A DNA stretch of 64,000 bases from Geothrix fuzhouensis (GCF_024609325.1 NZ_JANHMQ010000004.1:62001-126000), one strand, 5' to 3'; shown: positions 41,561-51,757, numbered from the stretch's first letter. Notes: generated from the sequence alone by a model not told the origin. Program-made: numbers and translations.

Positions 41561-42748
41561 TCAGCGCACCACGCTGCTGGCGTTGAACAGGGGCACGTAG
41601 ATGGCCAGCAGCAGGGCGAGGACGACGACACCCATGAAGAGAATCAGGATGGGGCCGATGAGGCTGGTGACGGCGGTGGTGGCCTTTTCCACTTCCTGGT
41701 CGAAGAAGTCGGCCACGTGGTCGAGCATCTCGGGGAGGGCGCTGCTCTGCTCGCCGACGCGGACCATCTCGACGGCCAGGGGATCCAGGATCTTCGCCTG
41801 TTCCAGAGCCAGGTTCAGGCTGCTGCCGGCGCGCACCTTGTCGGTGACAGTGGCCAAGCCCGCCTTCATGCGCTCGCTGGGGCTGGTGCGCTGAACCACC
41901 TCGAGAGCCTGCACCACGGGCAGGCCCCCGGACAGCAGCACGCCCAGGGTGCGCGAGAAGACGCTCGAGTGGTACATCCGGTAGAGGGTGCCGACCTTGG
42001 GCAGCATCAGCAGCAGGCGCTCCGCCAGCTTGCGCCCCGCCTCGGAAGCCACCATCCACCGGATGAGGACCGCCAGCCCGGCGAGGAGGATGCCCTGGAG
42101 CCAAAGGGTGGAGCTGATCAGTTTGCCCATGCCCAGCAGGACCCGTGTGATCAAGGGCATCTCGATGTCGCCGCCGGCGTAGAACTCCGCGAAGCGGGGC
42201 AGCACCACGTTGAAGATCACGCCCAGGGCCAGGATCAGCACCAGGACCAGGAAGGCCGGGTAGAACAGGGCCTCGATGATCCGGCGGCGGCTGGTCTGGG
42301 CGAATTTCTGGAAGGATAGCCAACGGGCCAAGACATCGGGCAGGGTGCCGCTGCGCTCGCCCGCCACCACGTTGCTGCGGTAGACCGGCGGGAAGGTTCC
42401 GGCCTGTTCCAGGGCGTCCGAGAACGACATGCCCTCGCGCACCAGTCCCACCACCTGGGCGAGGCTGCGACGCAGCTGGGGATCCTTGCCATGGCCCACC
42501 AGCAATTCCAGCGACTGCAGCAAGGGGATGCCGGCCTTCAGCAGGGCCAGCAGCTCCTGGTTGAAGAGCACCAGGGATTCGGTCTTCAGCTGGGCGCGGC
42601 TGCTGAAAGCCGTATCGGTGCGGGTGATCTCCAGGGGGAAGCCGCCTTCGGCGAGCACCCGGGCCCGCAACGCCTCGAGGCTCTCCGCCTCAAAGTCCCG
42701 AACGAGGACCTCGCCGTTGGAATGGGTGAGCCGGACCGTGAATCGCAT
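41561..42748 (-). CDS. Type II secretion / type IV pilus inner-membrane protein (GspF/PilC)
   Basis: The 395-residue protein has two tandem GspF domains (about 65-190 and 270-390). Each has the ELLALLKAGIPLLQSLE-type start and EGMSFSDALEQ/AGSSLNLALEQ segments, with three hydrophobic helices at about 165, 215 and 365. It anchors the assembly ATPase and pseudopilus or pilus machinery in the inner membrane. An N-terminal 60-residue domain precedes. No other secretion genes adjoin here, so it is an orphan copy. ATG 42748 is preceded by AGGTG. Confidence 0.9.
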   Translation of the reverse strand: MRFTVRLTHSNGEVLVRDFEAESLEALRARVLAEGGFPLEITRTDTAFSSRAQLKTESLVLFNQELLALLKAGIPLLQSLELLVGHGKDPQLRRSLAQVVGLVREGMSFSDALEQAGTFPPVYRSNVVAGERSGTLPDVLARWLSFQKFAQTSRRRIIEALFYPAFLVLVLILALGVIFNVVLPRFAEFYAGGDIEMPLITRVLLGMGKLISSTLWLQGILLAGLAVLIRWMVASEAGRKLAERLLLMLPKVGTLYRMYHSSVFSRTLGVLLSGGLPVVQALEVVQRTSPSERMKAGLATVTDKVRAGSSLNLALEQAKILDPLAVEMVRVGEQSSALPEMLDHVADFFDQEVEKATTAVTSLIGPILILFMGVVVLALLLAIYVPLFNASSVVR

Positions 42749-42783
42749 GGGCACCTGGGACGACTTTCGAGGATACCGGGAAA

Positions 42784-42853
42784 CCGGGCGCAGGCTGGAG
42801 GTTGGAGACTGGAGGTGGTACCTCCAACCTCCGGCCTCCGACCTCTCGCCCGG
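42784..42853. repeat. Nested inverted repeat upstream of the outer-membrane gene
   Basis: Outer arms ccgggcg (42784-42790) and cgcccgg (42847-42853) enclose 15-bp arms 42793-42807 and 42822-42836 (one mismatch), themselves built from ggaggttggag units. It lies in the divergent region between gspF and the 829-residue gene. Confidence 0.65.
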
Positions 42854-42888
42854 ATCCGGGTAGCCTCAAGCGGTGACCCGGAGGCTTC

Positions 42889-45378
42889 GTGCTGCGTTGC
42901 CCATTCTTCGTGCTGCCTGTCCTCACCCTCACCCTGGTGGCTCAGACGCCGCCCTCGGCCCCCCTCCGCAGCGGCGTGCCGGAACCCGCGGTGCTGGATC
43001 TGCGTACGGTGGATGGGGCCCTGCTGGTGCCGAAGGACAACCGCGACGCGGCCCAGGTGGAAGCGGCCCGGCAGCATTGGGCGCCCCTGGTGGCGGACTT
43101 GAAGGGGGCGTCCGCCGTGCGGCTGCGTCTGCCCTTGGGCGAAGGCCGGCTCCCCCTCCTGCTGGCGGCGGCCCAGGCCCTGAAGGCCCAGTCGCCGGAC
43201 CAGCGCCTCTACGTGGCCTTCGATCCTCAGGCCGCGCCCATCCTGGAGGAGACCGCCTGGGGCGCCGTGGATGGCGGGGCCCTGGTTCCCGCGGACCTGA
43301 ACCTGGATCCAGCCCAGTGGCGGGCCCAGCTCACCCGGGCCCAGGACACCTTCCCGGGGCGCCCTTGGACCCTCTGGCTGCCCACGGATCCCGGCGCCCT
43401 GGTGTCGACGCTCATGGGCGACGGCGGGCGGGTGGTGGTGCCCGCCGGCGGTCCCGGGGCACGGCTGGCCGAGGCGCTGCCCGCCGGCTTCACGGAGGTC
43501 GAGGGGGGGCAGGGCGACCTGACCCTGCGCAACCGGACCGGGGCCCTGCGGCGTTGGACCTTCACCGGTGGGGCCTGGGTGGCCGTGCCCCTGCCCAAGG
43601 ACCGGACCGAGGTGGCCGTGAGTGCCGCGGATGCCTACGACGTGGGCAGCCTGTTGGCCAAGGTCCGGGCCACCCAGCTGCGGTACCGGGCCCTGGCCCG
43701 GACCGTCCAGGCCAAGGCGGAGCTGGATCTGCATCTCCAGGCTCCCGCGGGTCGTGGCGGTGACCTGGGCTTCAGCTTCGGGTATTTCGAGAAGGCGGGC
43801 GAGTGGCCGGAGCTGCTCCAGAAGTCGGTCCGCTTCAACGGCGTGACCGCGAAGCTCGATGGCGAGGTGCAACTGCCCCTCATCGAAAGCCGCCAGTCCA
43901 TGTCGCTGCCCGTGGCCCTGGGCATGACGGAGCGCTACCGCTACCGCGACGGTGGCCCGGCTGGCCCCGGCCTCCGCCGGCTGCGCTTCGAGCCGGTGGA
44001 CGCGGATCCACTGCTGTACTCAGGTGATCTGGAGGTGGATGAGGCCTCGGGCCGGATCCTGGTGGAGCACCGGGAACGAACCAACATGCCTGGAACGGTG
44101 AAGAGCGAACGTGAGATCCTGACCTACGGCGAACCGGCGCCGGGCCTGTGGCGGCCCGTCATGGTCCAGACCTTCGAGCGCTGGGTGAGCGCGAGCGGTG
44201 TGGTGCAGGTGCAGCGGCGGTTCACCTATCGGGATTTCCAGGTCAACAGCGACGGCTTCGAGGCGGCCCGCACCGCCGCCCGGGGCTCGGAATCGACCAT
44301 GTTGAAGGTGACCCCGGAGGGAGTCCGGTACTTCACGAAACAGAGCGACGGCACGCGGAAGATCGAGGAGAAACCCAAGAGCAGCGGCCGGGCCCTGGCC
44401 GCGGTGGTGCTGGTGGATCCGGGCCTCACTCCGCCGGTGGCACCCCTGGGTGGCCTCCTCTACTTCGACTACAACGCCTTCGGCAAGGGCGTGCAGCTGA
44501 ACGCCCTCACGGCCATCCTCTTCAACACCGCCAGCCTGGCCATCCCCAGGGGCCTGGGCAGCTTCGACGTGAGCGCCGACGCCACGGCCCTGCTGCTGAA
44601 GACCACCGAGCGTCCCGTGGTGAATGGGCGGCTGTCCGACCAGGAGGGCGTGGGTCGCCGCTTCGGGAAGGTCGGCCTGGAACTGGGCCGCGACCTGGGC
44701 TTGGGCTTCCGCCTCGAAGGCCGGGGCGACATCCAGTACGACGACTACGCCGAAGGGGACAGCAAGTACCGCACACCGGGCTTCCAGCTGCCACCCTCGG
44801 GCCTGACGCGCATTGGCACGCTCCAGGGCTCCTGGCTCTTCCGGGGCTTCCAGGTGCGGGCCTACCACGGCTGGGGCAAGCGCCCCGAGGGCATGTACGG
44901 CCTGGCTTCGGCCCCCCAGGAAGTGCCCGAAGGCGGTGACTTCCGGCGCTGGGGCGGCAGCCTGGGCCTGGATCGGGAAGTGGTGCCCGGCTTCTGGCTC
45001 CACGGCGAGGCGGGCTGGGCTTCGGGCCGCGCCTTCGACCGCTTCATGGCCCTGGACGTCGGCGGCATGGGAGGTGCGGTGCGCATCGCGGGCATCCGGT
45101 CCAATGCCATCACGGCGGATCGGCTGGTCTACGGCAAGACCTCCCTCGCCATCCCCACGGGACCGAACCTACGCCTCTCCCTCAGCCTCGAGTACGCCCG
45201 TGCCCGCAGCCTGGATGACCAGAAGACCTATGGGATGAGCGGGGTCGGCATCACGGGCGACCTGCCGGGGTTCTGGCTCTTTACGGCCGTGCGTGTGGAC
45301 CTGGGTGTGGGTGTGCAGAGCGACATCGCCGGGGTGCGGACCGTAAATGGGTACGTGGCGTTCCTCAGGGTGTTCTAG
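42889..45378 (+). CDS. Large predicted outer-membrane protein with beta-barrel C-terminus
   Basis: The 829-residue protein has a signal peptide (about 1-19, ending VAQTPP) and a periplasmic alpha/beta region (about 30-220) whose IDLRTVDGALLVP start resembles an N-terminal extension. A middle section (about 255-480) has beta-rich sequence. The C-terminal half has alternating amphipathic strands and ends VAFLRVF, with the terminal Phe typical of BAM-inserted barrels. The function is not recognised. GGAGG lies four bases before GTG 42889. Confidence 0.78.
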   Translation: MLRCPFFVLPVLTLTLVAQTPPSAPLRSGVPEPAVLDLRTVDGALLVPKDNRDAAQVEAARQHWAPLVADLKGASAVRLRLPLGEGRLPLLLAAAQALKAQSPDQRLYVAFDPQAAPILEETAWGAVDGGALVPADLNLDPAQWRAQLTRAQDTFPGRPWTLWLPTDPGALVSTLMGDGGRVVVPAGGPGARLAEALPAGFTEVEGGQGDLTLRNRTGALRRWTFTGGAWVAVPLPKDRTEVAVSAADAYDVGSLLAKVRATQLRYRALARTVQAKAELDLHLQAPAGRGGDLGFSFGYFEKAGEWPELLQKSVRFNGVTAKLDGEVQLPLIESRQSMSLPVALGMTERYRYRDGGPAGPGLRRLRFEPVDADPLLYSGDLEVDEASGRILVEHRERTNMPGTVKSEREILTYGEPAPGLWRPVMVQTFERWVSASGVVQVQRRFTYRDFQVNSDGFEAARTAARGSESTMLKVTPEGVRYFTKQSDGTRKIEEKPKSSGRALAAVVLVDPGLTPPVAPLGGLLYFDYNAFGKGVQLNALTAILFNTASLAIPRGLGSFDVSADATALLLKTTERPVVNGRLSDQEGVGRRFGKVGLELGRDLGLGFRLEGRGDIQYDDYAEGDSKYRTPGFQLPPSGLTRIGTLQGSWLFRGFQVRAYHGWGKRPEGMYGLASAPQEVPEGGDFRRWGGSLGLDREVVPGFWLHGEAGWASGRAFDRFMALDVGGMGGAVRIAGIRSNAITADRLVYGKTSLAIPTGPNLRLSLSLEYARARSLDDQKTYGMSGVGITGDLPGFWLFTAVRVDLGVGVQSDIAGVRTVNGYVAFLRVF

Positions 45379-45511
45379 AGGGTCTAGATCAAAAGATCTA
45401 TGTATTTATTTGATTGACTTTAAATGTGAATATTTGAATTGCGCAAGTGCCCTTCCGGGACCATGATGGCTGTCCTGATGCCTTTTCCTGGGCACGGTTT
45501 CGGAGGTGAAC

Positions 45512-46681
45512 ATGCTGAACTGGCGCACATCGTTTCTGGGGTTGGCCGGCCTGGGTTTGGCCCTAATGGTGGCCTGCAGCAGCGGGTCGAGTTCCGGCAG
45601 TAGCGGCAACGTCCCAAATGGAACCATGAATGTGCACCTGGTGGACGGGCCCATCGCCGGCTATCAGGAGATCAACGTCAACATTCAGACGGTTGAGATC
45701 AACCGCAATGGAACCTGGGTTACCCTCGGGACCCCGAACAAGACCATCAACCTGCTAAACCTCGTCGGCGGTGTGGATGAGACGCTGGCCGCGGGCGCGA
45801 CCCTGCCGGCCGGCCACTACGACCAGATGCGTCTGGTCCTTGGCTCCGGCAACACCGTGAAGCTCTCGGATGGTACCGTCGAGCCCCTGAAGGTGCCCTC
45901 AGGCATGCAGAGCGGCATCAAGCTCATCGTGAACTTCGATGTGGCCGCGGGCACCACCAAGGATGTGTGGATCGACTTCGACGCGGCCCACTCCATTCAG
46001 GTGGTGATGGCCGGGATGTCGGGCCAGTACATTCTGCGGCCCACCTGCTGGGCCTTCGATAAGGTCGCCACGGGCTCCATTCACGGGCTGCTGACCGATA
46101 CCGCCACGACGACTGGTCTGCCGGGTGTCATGGTCTATGCCGAAACCCTGGACGGTTCCGGGAATGCCCGGATCGCCCGCAGCACGGTCACCGACGCCAC
46201 GGGCGCCTACACCCTGGACCTGCTCCCCGTGGGCTCGACCTACTTTGTGGTGAGCCAGCCCTCCACTGGTTCGACGACGACCCTCAAGGCCTATGACGCG
46301 AAGGCCAGCGATGGCTTCGACCTGACCGCCGCCACGCCGGTGTTCACCTACAGCGCCGCGTTCACGGCGAATGCCTCCATCGGGGGTGTGGGTGGCGGCC
46401 TCACGCCACTGGCCACCACCAGCCAGAGCGACCAGGTCAACCTGCTCCAGGCCCTGACCACCTCCTCCGGCAGCCACACCTTCATCGTCCAGTCGATGAT
46501 GGCCACCGTGGGCACCTCCACGGAGACCTACGCTTTCCTGACGGTTCCCATCGGCACCTACAGCGTCCAGGCAGTGCGATCCACTCTGAACCTGGATGGG
46601 ACCACCACCACGACCACCTCGACCGTCCAGCCGGCCACGGTGACCGCGAACACGACGACGACCGTGAACCTGGGGCTCTGA
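45512..46681 (+). CDS. DUF4382-domain lipoprotein, paralog 1
   Basis: The 389-residue protein has a lipoprotein signal (Cys at 22, MVAC) and Ser/Gly linker. A DUF4382 domain (about 38-180; VHLVDGPIAGYQEINVNIQTVEI, VWIDFDAAHSIQV) and a carboxypeptidase-regulatory-like beta-sandwich (about 188-250; TDATGAYTLDLLPVG) follow. Surface or periplasmic-side exposure is likely. It is about 70-75% identical by eye to the protein at 56322-57473, and the two flank the Ehr operon in the same orientation. GGAGG is five bases before ATG 45512. Confidence 0.85.
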   Translation: MLNWRTSFLGLAGLGLALMVACSSGSSSGSSGNVPNGTMNVHLVDGPIAGYQEINVNIQTVEINRNGTWVTLGTPNKTINLLNLVGGVDETLAAGATLPAGHYDQMRLVLGSGNTVKLSDGTVEPLKVPSGMQSGIKLIVNFDVAAGTTKDVWIDFDAAHSIQVVMAGMSGQYILRPTCWAFDKVATGSIHGLLTDTATTTGLPGVMVYAETLDGSGNARIARSTVTDATGAYTLDLLPVGSTYFVVSQPSTGSTTTLKAYDAKASDGFDLTAATPVFTYSAAFTANASIGGVGGGLTPLATTSQSDQVNLLQALTTSSGSHTFIVQSMMATVGTSTETYAFLTVPIGTYSVQAVRSTLNLDGTTTTTTSTVQPATVTANTTTTVNLGL

Positions 46682-46694
46682 GCCCCGCCGTACC

Positions 46695-46732
46695 GAGGTC
46701 CGGAGGCCCTGGCACCAGGGCTTCCGGACCTC
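46695..46732. terminator. Terminator after DUF4382 paralog 1
   Basis: An 18-bp imperfect stem (46695-46712 with 46715-46732) starts 13 bases after the stop. It separates the lipoprotein gene from the Ehr operon. Confidence 0.8.
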
Positions 46733-46906
46733 GCTCTATCTGCGGCCGGTCGTAACCTTATCGGTATCTGCTTTGAAGACACGCCCGGGTTGGGAGTAGC
46801 ATGGGCCCAACCGACCCCGGCCCATCTGATGACGAGCCCCCTTCCCAGGGTGGCCCCAGCCAAAACCTGAGCCGCCGGGCTCGATTCCTGAACCCGGAGC
46901 GTGCAG

Positions 46907-48880
46907 ATGCTGGATGTGGCCTTGGTCCTCGCGTCCTCTGGATGCTGGTTCGCTGGGGCCCTGCTGTCCGCCTCTTCCCGGCCGCCGGAGCGGCTGGCCA
47001 CGGGTCTTGGTCTCCTGGGCAGCCTTCTGGCGCTCGGGGCATCGATCCATCTCCTGCTGGGCGGCAGTGCCTCGGGCCTGACGTTCCGGGTCTGGGGCCT
47101 GCCGGCCCGCCTGGAGTTGGATGCCCTGTCCGCCGCCTTCCTGCTGCCCCTTCACCTGGTGGGAGGGCTTGGCCTGATCTATGGACAGCGCTATTGGCCG
47201 GTCCAGACGCCCTGGGGCTCGGGCCGTTTCCTGCGCTTCTTCTATGGGCTGCTGGTGGCGGCCATGACGCTGCTGTTCATCGCCCGGCATGGGCTGGTGT
47301 TCCTTGTGGCGTGGGAACTGATGGCGGTGTCGGCCTTCTTCCTGGTGGGGACTGAACATGAGCGGCCCGAAGTCCGGCGGGCGAGCTGGGTCTACCTGGC
47401 CTGCACCCACACCGGCACCCTGCTGCTAACGGCCATGGTGATCCTGATGGCCCAGCGGATGGGTGGGCTGACGTGGATTGCCCTTCCAGTTTCCACTTCG
47501 CCCCTGTTCGAGGGCGGCATCCTCGTTCTGGCCCTGGCGGGGTTCGGCTTCAAGGCGGGCGTGCTGCCTCTGCATTTCTGGCTGCCCTCGGCGCATGCCA
47601 GCGCGCCCAGCCACGTGTCGGCCATCCTGTCCGCGGTCATGCTCAAGACGGGCATCTACGGTCTGCTGCGCGTATCGAGCCTGCTTCCCGGAATTCCCCG
47701 GGGCGTGGGCGGCGCGCTCCTGGCCCTGGGCGCACTCACCGCCGTCTACGGCGTGGGGAACGCGCTGGCGCAGCGGGACTACAAGCGGCTCCTGGCCTAT
47801 TCCAGCATCGAGAACCTGGGGATCATCCTCATGGGTGTGGGCCTGGGCTGGACGGGCCGGGCCACGCACGATCCCTGGCTGATGGCCCTGGGCTTCGGCG
47901 GCGCCCTCTTCCACATCTGGAACCACTCGCTCTTCAAGAGCCTCCTGTTCTATGGGGCGGGGGCCGTTCTGCACGCCACGGGCACCCGGGATATGGAAGC
48001 GCTGGGCGGCTTGGCGCGACGAATGCCCCGCACGGCCCTGGTCATCTTTCCGGCGGTGCTGGCGGTGACGGCGCTGCCTCCCTTCAACGCCTTTCTCAGC
48101 GAATGGTTCCTGTACCGAGGCCTCTTCAGTTCTCTCGCCCGGGGCTATCCGTGGTCCGCGGCCCTGGGCCTGGTGGCCCTGGCGCTGGCGGGGGGCCTGG
48201 CGGCGGTGGCCTTCGCCCGGTTCTTCGGCACGCTGTTCCTGGGTTCGCCCCGGAGCGAGGTCGCGGAGCACGCCCATGACCCCGCCTTCTCCATGCTCCT
48301 ACCCATGGCCATCCTCGCGGGACTCTGCCTGGCGGTGGGTCTGGGTTCCTTCCTGCTGCTGCCCCTGCTGGACCGGGTGGTTGCCGTGGCGGCGCCCGGG
48401 GCGCCGGCGCTGCTGGACCGGGGCCTGCGCACGGATCTCCACTTGCTCGCCGGGGTGGAGCTGGGACTCCTGGTCCTGGTCGGTGCGGGCATCGCCTGGC
48501 TCCGTCGTCCGGAAGGCGTGGTTGCCGATTCGGCCCAGGAGGACCTGCCGACCTGGGGTTGCGGGTACGCCACGACTGCGGCCCGGGCCCAGTACACCGG
48601 CAGCTCCTTCGCGGATGCCTGGGCGCCGGTCCAGCCAGGCCTGCGGAGGCGGATGCCCCATCTGCGGGGCCTGTTCCCAGGTGGGGCCTCGTTCCGACAG
48701 GCTTTCCGGGAGCCCATCGGCGAAGTCTTCCTGGCCCCGCGGGTCGCCCGCCTCGCCGAGCGTCTGCTGCGGTTTCGCCGTCTGCAACCGGGCCACCTGT
48801 CGGTCTACCTCCTCTACGTGCTGCTGACCCTCCTGGCTGTCTTCCTCTGGATGCTGCTGAGAACGAGGCTGCTGGGATGA
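46907..48880 (+). CDS. Ehr/Hyf complex antiporter-like membrane subunit 1 (NuoL/HyfB family)
   Basis: The 657-residue protein has some fourteen transmembrane helices and the proton-transfer features of this family: a conserved Glu in VAWELMAVSAFFLV, KAGVLPLHFWLPSAHASAPSHVSA (Lys and His), and the second Lys-bearing DYKRLLAYSSIENLG. The C-terminal extension with the WGCGYA motif occurs in HyfB/HycC. It should form a cation channel of the membrane arm. ATG 46907 is chosen (GGAG seven bases upstream). It opens a seven-gene operon with ATGA overlaps. Confidence 0.9.
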   Translation: MLDVALVLASSGCWFAGALLSASSRPPERLATGLGLLGSLLALGASIHLLLGGSASGLTFRVWGLPARLELDALSAAFLLPLHLVGGLGLIYGQRYWPVQTPWGSGRFLRFFYGLLVAAMTLLFIARHGLVFLVAWELMAVSAFFLVGTEHERPEVRRASWVYLACTHTGTLLLTAMVILMAQRMGGLTWIALPVSTSPLFEGGILVLALAGFGFKAGVLPLHFWLPSAHASAPSHVSAILSAVMLKTGIYGLLRVSSLLPGIPRGVGGALLALGALTAVYGVGNALAQRDYKRLLAYSSIENLGIILMGVGLGWTGRATHDPWLMALGFGGALFHIWNHSLFKSLLFYGAGAVLHATGTRDMEALGGLARRMPRTALVIFPAVLAVTALPPFNAFLSEWFLYRGLFSSLARGYPWSAALGLVALALAGGLAAVAFARFFGTLFLGSPRSEVAEHAHDPAFSMLLPMAILAGLCLAVGLGSFLLLPLLDRVVAVAAPGAPALLDRGLRTDLHLLAGVELGLLVLVGAGIAWLRRPEGVVADSAQEDLPTWGCGYATTAARAQYTGSSFADAWAPVQPGLRRRMPHLRGLFPGGASFRQAFREPIGEVFLAPRVARLAERLLRFRRLQPGHLSVYLLYVLLTLLAVFLWMLLRTRLLG

Positions 48881-50826
48881 GCCTCTTCCTCCTCGCCCTC
48901 CTGGCCGCAGCGGCCTCCGGTGTGCCGGGGCTGTTCCTGCGGCGGAAGGGCGGGGAAGTGGCGGCCGGCTTGCTGGGTCTGGCGGCGGTATTGGGTCTGT
49001 GGGCCTCGCTTCGGGTGCTGTCAGGCGTCCCTGGTGGCGCAGTCACCTTGCGTACGGCGTCGCTGGGAGCCCCGGGGTTCCTGGTGCTGGATCCGCTGGC
49101 GGCCTTCTTTGCGATTCCGGTCCTGCTGTTGTCCGTGGCTGGAGCGCTTTACAGCCTGGGCTACTGGGAGGGCCGCCGGGGCAACACCCCGGCCTTGCGC
49201 CTGGTCTATGGGCTGCTGACGGCCTCGCTGCTGATGCTGGTGATGGCGTCCCACGCCCTGACCTTCCTGCTGGCCTGGGAGGGCATGGCCATCACCGCCT
49301 TCCTGCTGGTGATGGCCGAGGATCGTGAGCCCGAAACCCGGCGGGCCGGCTGGATCTACCTGGTCGCCACCCACACCGGCACCCTGCTCCTGTTCGCGGC
49401 CTTCGCATTGCTGGCCAAGATCCATGGCCATTCAGGCTTTGCCGCGCTGCCGACGGGCCTGGCCGCCACCCGTGGCGGCACGGCCCTGTTCGCGCTGTTC
49501 CTGCTGGGCTTCGGCTTCAAGGCCGGCGTGCTGCCGCTGCACTTCTGGCTGCCGCCGGCCCATGCCGCCGCCCCCAGCCACGTCTCCGCGCTGATGTCCG
49601 GTGTGATGCTCAAGATGGGCATCCTCGGCCTGGTCCGGTTCCTGTCCTGGGTACCGGATCCGCCCATCTGGTGGGGCGGGGCGCTGGTGGCGCTGGGCGC
49701 CCTGTCGGGCGTCCTCGGCGTGGCCTTCGCCCTGGGCCAGCACGACCTGAAGCGCCTGCTCGCCTACCACTCCATCGAAAACATCGGGATCATCCTGCTG
49801 GGCCTGGGGCTCGGCGCCCTCGGCAAGAGCCTGGGGAATCCGGTGATGCAAACCCTGGGCTTCGCCGGGGCCCTGCTCCACGTGGTGAACCATAGCCTCT
49901 TCAAGGGGCTGCTGTTCCTGTCCGCGGGCTCGGTGTTGCACGCCACGGGCACCCGAAATCTGGAGCAGCTGGGCGGGCTCGGCCAGCGCATGCCCTGGAC
50001 CTCCGGGGCCTTCCTTGCGGGTTCCTGGGCGATCTGCGGCCTGCCACCCCTCAACGGGTTTGTGAGCGAGTGGCTGATCTACCTGGGGGCGTTCCGGGGG
50101 CTTGGACCGAATCTGGGGCCTGGCCGGCAAGGCTGGCCCGTGGTGATCCTCCTGTCCCTGGCCCTCATCGGAGCCCTGGCCCTGGCCTGCTTCGCCAAGG
50201 CCTTCGGCGCGGTCTTCCTGGGCCTGCCGCGGACCGGGACGGCGGCCCGAGCCCACGAAGCCCCGCGCACGATGCTCCTGCCCATGGGGCTGCTGGCCCT
50301 CGCCTGCCTGGCCATCGGCGTGGCGCCCATCCTCTTCGCACCCGCCCTCGGCCGCGTCGCCGATGCGATGGGCCCCGCGACCGGCGCGGCCCTGCCCGCC
50401 TTGGCCGGTCTTCCCATGATCTCCCTGGTGGCCCTGGTCCTGGGTCTGCTGGCCCTCCTGCTCTGGCGCTGGCTCCGCCCCATGCCGCGCAGGGACGACC
50501 GGCCCACCTGGGATTGCGGCTACGCGGCGCCGGACGCACGCATGCAGTACACCGCCTCGTCCTTCGCGGACGGCCTGGTGCGGGGGCTCCGCTGGGCCCT
50601 GCGGCCGGCGGTGCATCTTCCCAAAGTGTCCGGCTGGTTCCCACGTCCCACGCGGTACGAGAGCCATGTGCCCGACCCGATCCTCGACCGGGCGGCGGCT
50701 CCCGCCCTGCGGTTCACCGTCCGGGGTGCCGCCCTGCTGCGCATAGCCCAGGGCGGCGCGTTGCCCGTCTACCTGCTGTATGTCCTGCTCACCTTGCTTG
50801 CGCTCCTGGTCTGGATGGTGGCCTGA
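48877..50826 (+). CDS. Ehr/Hyf complex antiporter-like membrane subunit 2 (NuoL/HyfB family)
   Basis: The 649-residue protein is a close paralog of subunit 1, sharing GFGFKAGVLPLHFWLPPAHAAAPSHVS, DLKRLLAYHSIENIG and the C-terminal WDCGYA motif. Two large HyfB-like subunits in tandem add a second ion channel to the membrane arm, as in the HyfB/HyfD arrangement. Its ATG overlaps the previous stop (ATGA, 48877-48880). Confidence 0.9.
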   Translation: MSLFLLALLAAAASGVPGLFLRRKGGEVAAGLLGLAAVLGLWASLRVLSGVPGGAVTLRTASLGAPGFLVLDPLAAFFAIPVLLLSVAGALYSLGYWEGRRGNTPALRLVYGLLTASLLMLVMASHALTFLLAWEGMAITAFLLVMAEDREPETRRAGWIYLVATHTGTLLLFAAFALLAKIHGHSGFAALPTGLAATRGGTALFALFLLGFGFKAGVLPLHFWLPPAHAAAPSHVSALMSGVMLKMGILGLVRFLSWVPDPPIWWGGALVALGALSGVLGVAFALGQHDLKRLLAYHSIENIGIILLGLGLGALGKSLGNPVMQTLGFAGALLHVVNHSLFKGLLFLSAGSVLHATGTRNLEQLGGLGQRMPWTSGAFLAGSWAICGLPPLNGFVSEWLIYLGAFRGLGPNLGPGRQGWPVVILLSLALIGALALACFAKAFGAVFLGLPRTGTAARAHEAPRTMLLPMGLLALACLAIGVAPILFAPALGRVADAMGPATGAALPALAGLPMISLVALVLGLLALLLWRWLRPMPRRDDRPTWDCGYAAPDARMQYTASSFADGLVRGLRWALRPAVHLPKVSGWFPRPTRYESHVPDPILDRAAAPALRFTVRGAALLRIAQGGALPVYLLYVLLTLLALLVWMVA

Positions 50827-50827
50827 G

Positions 50828-51754
50828 ATGGTTCGATCCCTGCTTCCGACGATGCTCCAAGTCCTGCTGCACGGACTCACCGTGCTGCTGCTGCCACCGC
50901 TCCTGCCCGGCCTGATCGCCAAGACCAAGGCCGTGATGGCCGGGCGGAAAGGCCCGCCGGTGTTCCAGCTCTACTACGACCTGGCCAAGCTCGCCCGCAA
51001 GCAGGCGGTCTTCAGTCGAACCACTACCTGGGTGTTCCTCGCCGGTCCCGTGGGGGGCGTGGCCGCGGGCCTGGCCGCCTCCTGCCTGGTCCCGTTCGGG
51101 CACACGCCCGCGCCGGTCTCGTTCGAAGGCGACGTCATCCTCTTCGCCTACCTCTTCGGTCTGGCCCGGTTCCTCACGATCCTCTCCGCCCTCGACACGG
51201 GCTCCAGCTTCGAGGGCATGGGCGCGGCCCGGGAAGCGACCTTCTCGGCCCTGGCGGAGCCCGCGCTCTTCCTGGGCTTCGCGGCGCTGGCCAAGGCCAC
51301 CTCCAGCTTGTCGCTGGGGACCATGCTGGCCTTTCCCGGCAGCCTCACGGCCCGCTTCACGGGGCCCCTGATCCTCGTCCTGGCGGGGTGGGCCATCGTC
51401 TACCTCGCGGAAAATTCGCGCATCCCCGTGGATGACCCCAACACCCATCTGGAGCTCACCATGATCCACGAGGTGATGGTGCTCGACCACTCGGGTCGGC
51501 CCTTCGCCCTGGTGCTCTATGGCGCCAGCCTCAAGCTCCTGGTGCTGGGCGCGCTCATCCTGACGCCAGCCCTGCCCCGCGCCCCGCAGGCCTGGCAGAA
51601 CTGGCTGGCGTTCTATGCGGCCCTGGGGCTGCTGGCGGTGGCGGTGGGCCTGGTGGAGAGCTCCATGGCCCGCTTCCGCATGACCAAGGTTCCGCAGTTC
51701 CTCGTGGCCGGAGTGCTGGCCACCGGGTTCGCCTTCCTGCTGCTGCTGGTGTAG
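50828..51754 (+). CDS. Ehr/Hyf complex membrane subunit (NuoH/HycD/HyfC family)
   Basis: The 308-residue membrane protein has eight hydrophobic segments and the cytoplasmic loops of NuoH homologs: KAVMAGRKGPPVFQLYYDL and IPVDDPNTHLELTMIHEVM, with acidic residues that couple the FeS arm to ion movement. It starts one base after the previous stop. In this family it forms the docking site for the large and small soluble subunits. Confidence 0.92.
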   Translation: MVRSLLPTMLQVLLHGLTVLLLPPLLPGLIAKTKAVMAGRKGPPVFQLYYDLAKLARKQAVFSRTTTWVFLAGPVGGVAAGLAASCLVPFGHTPAPVSFEGDVILFAYLFGLARFLTILSALDTGSSFEGMGAAREATFSALAEPALFLGFAALAKATSSLSLGTMLAFPGSLTARFTGPLILVLAGWAIVYLAENSRIPVDDPNTHLELTMIHEVMVLDHSGRPFALVLYGASLKLLVLGALILTPALPRAPQAWQNWLAFYAALGLLAVAVGLVESSMARFRMTKVPQFLVAGVLATGFAFLLLLV

Positions 51755-51757
51755 CCC

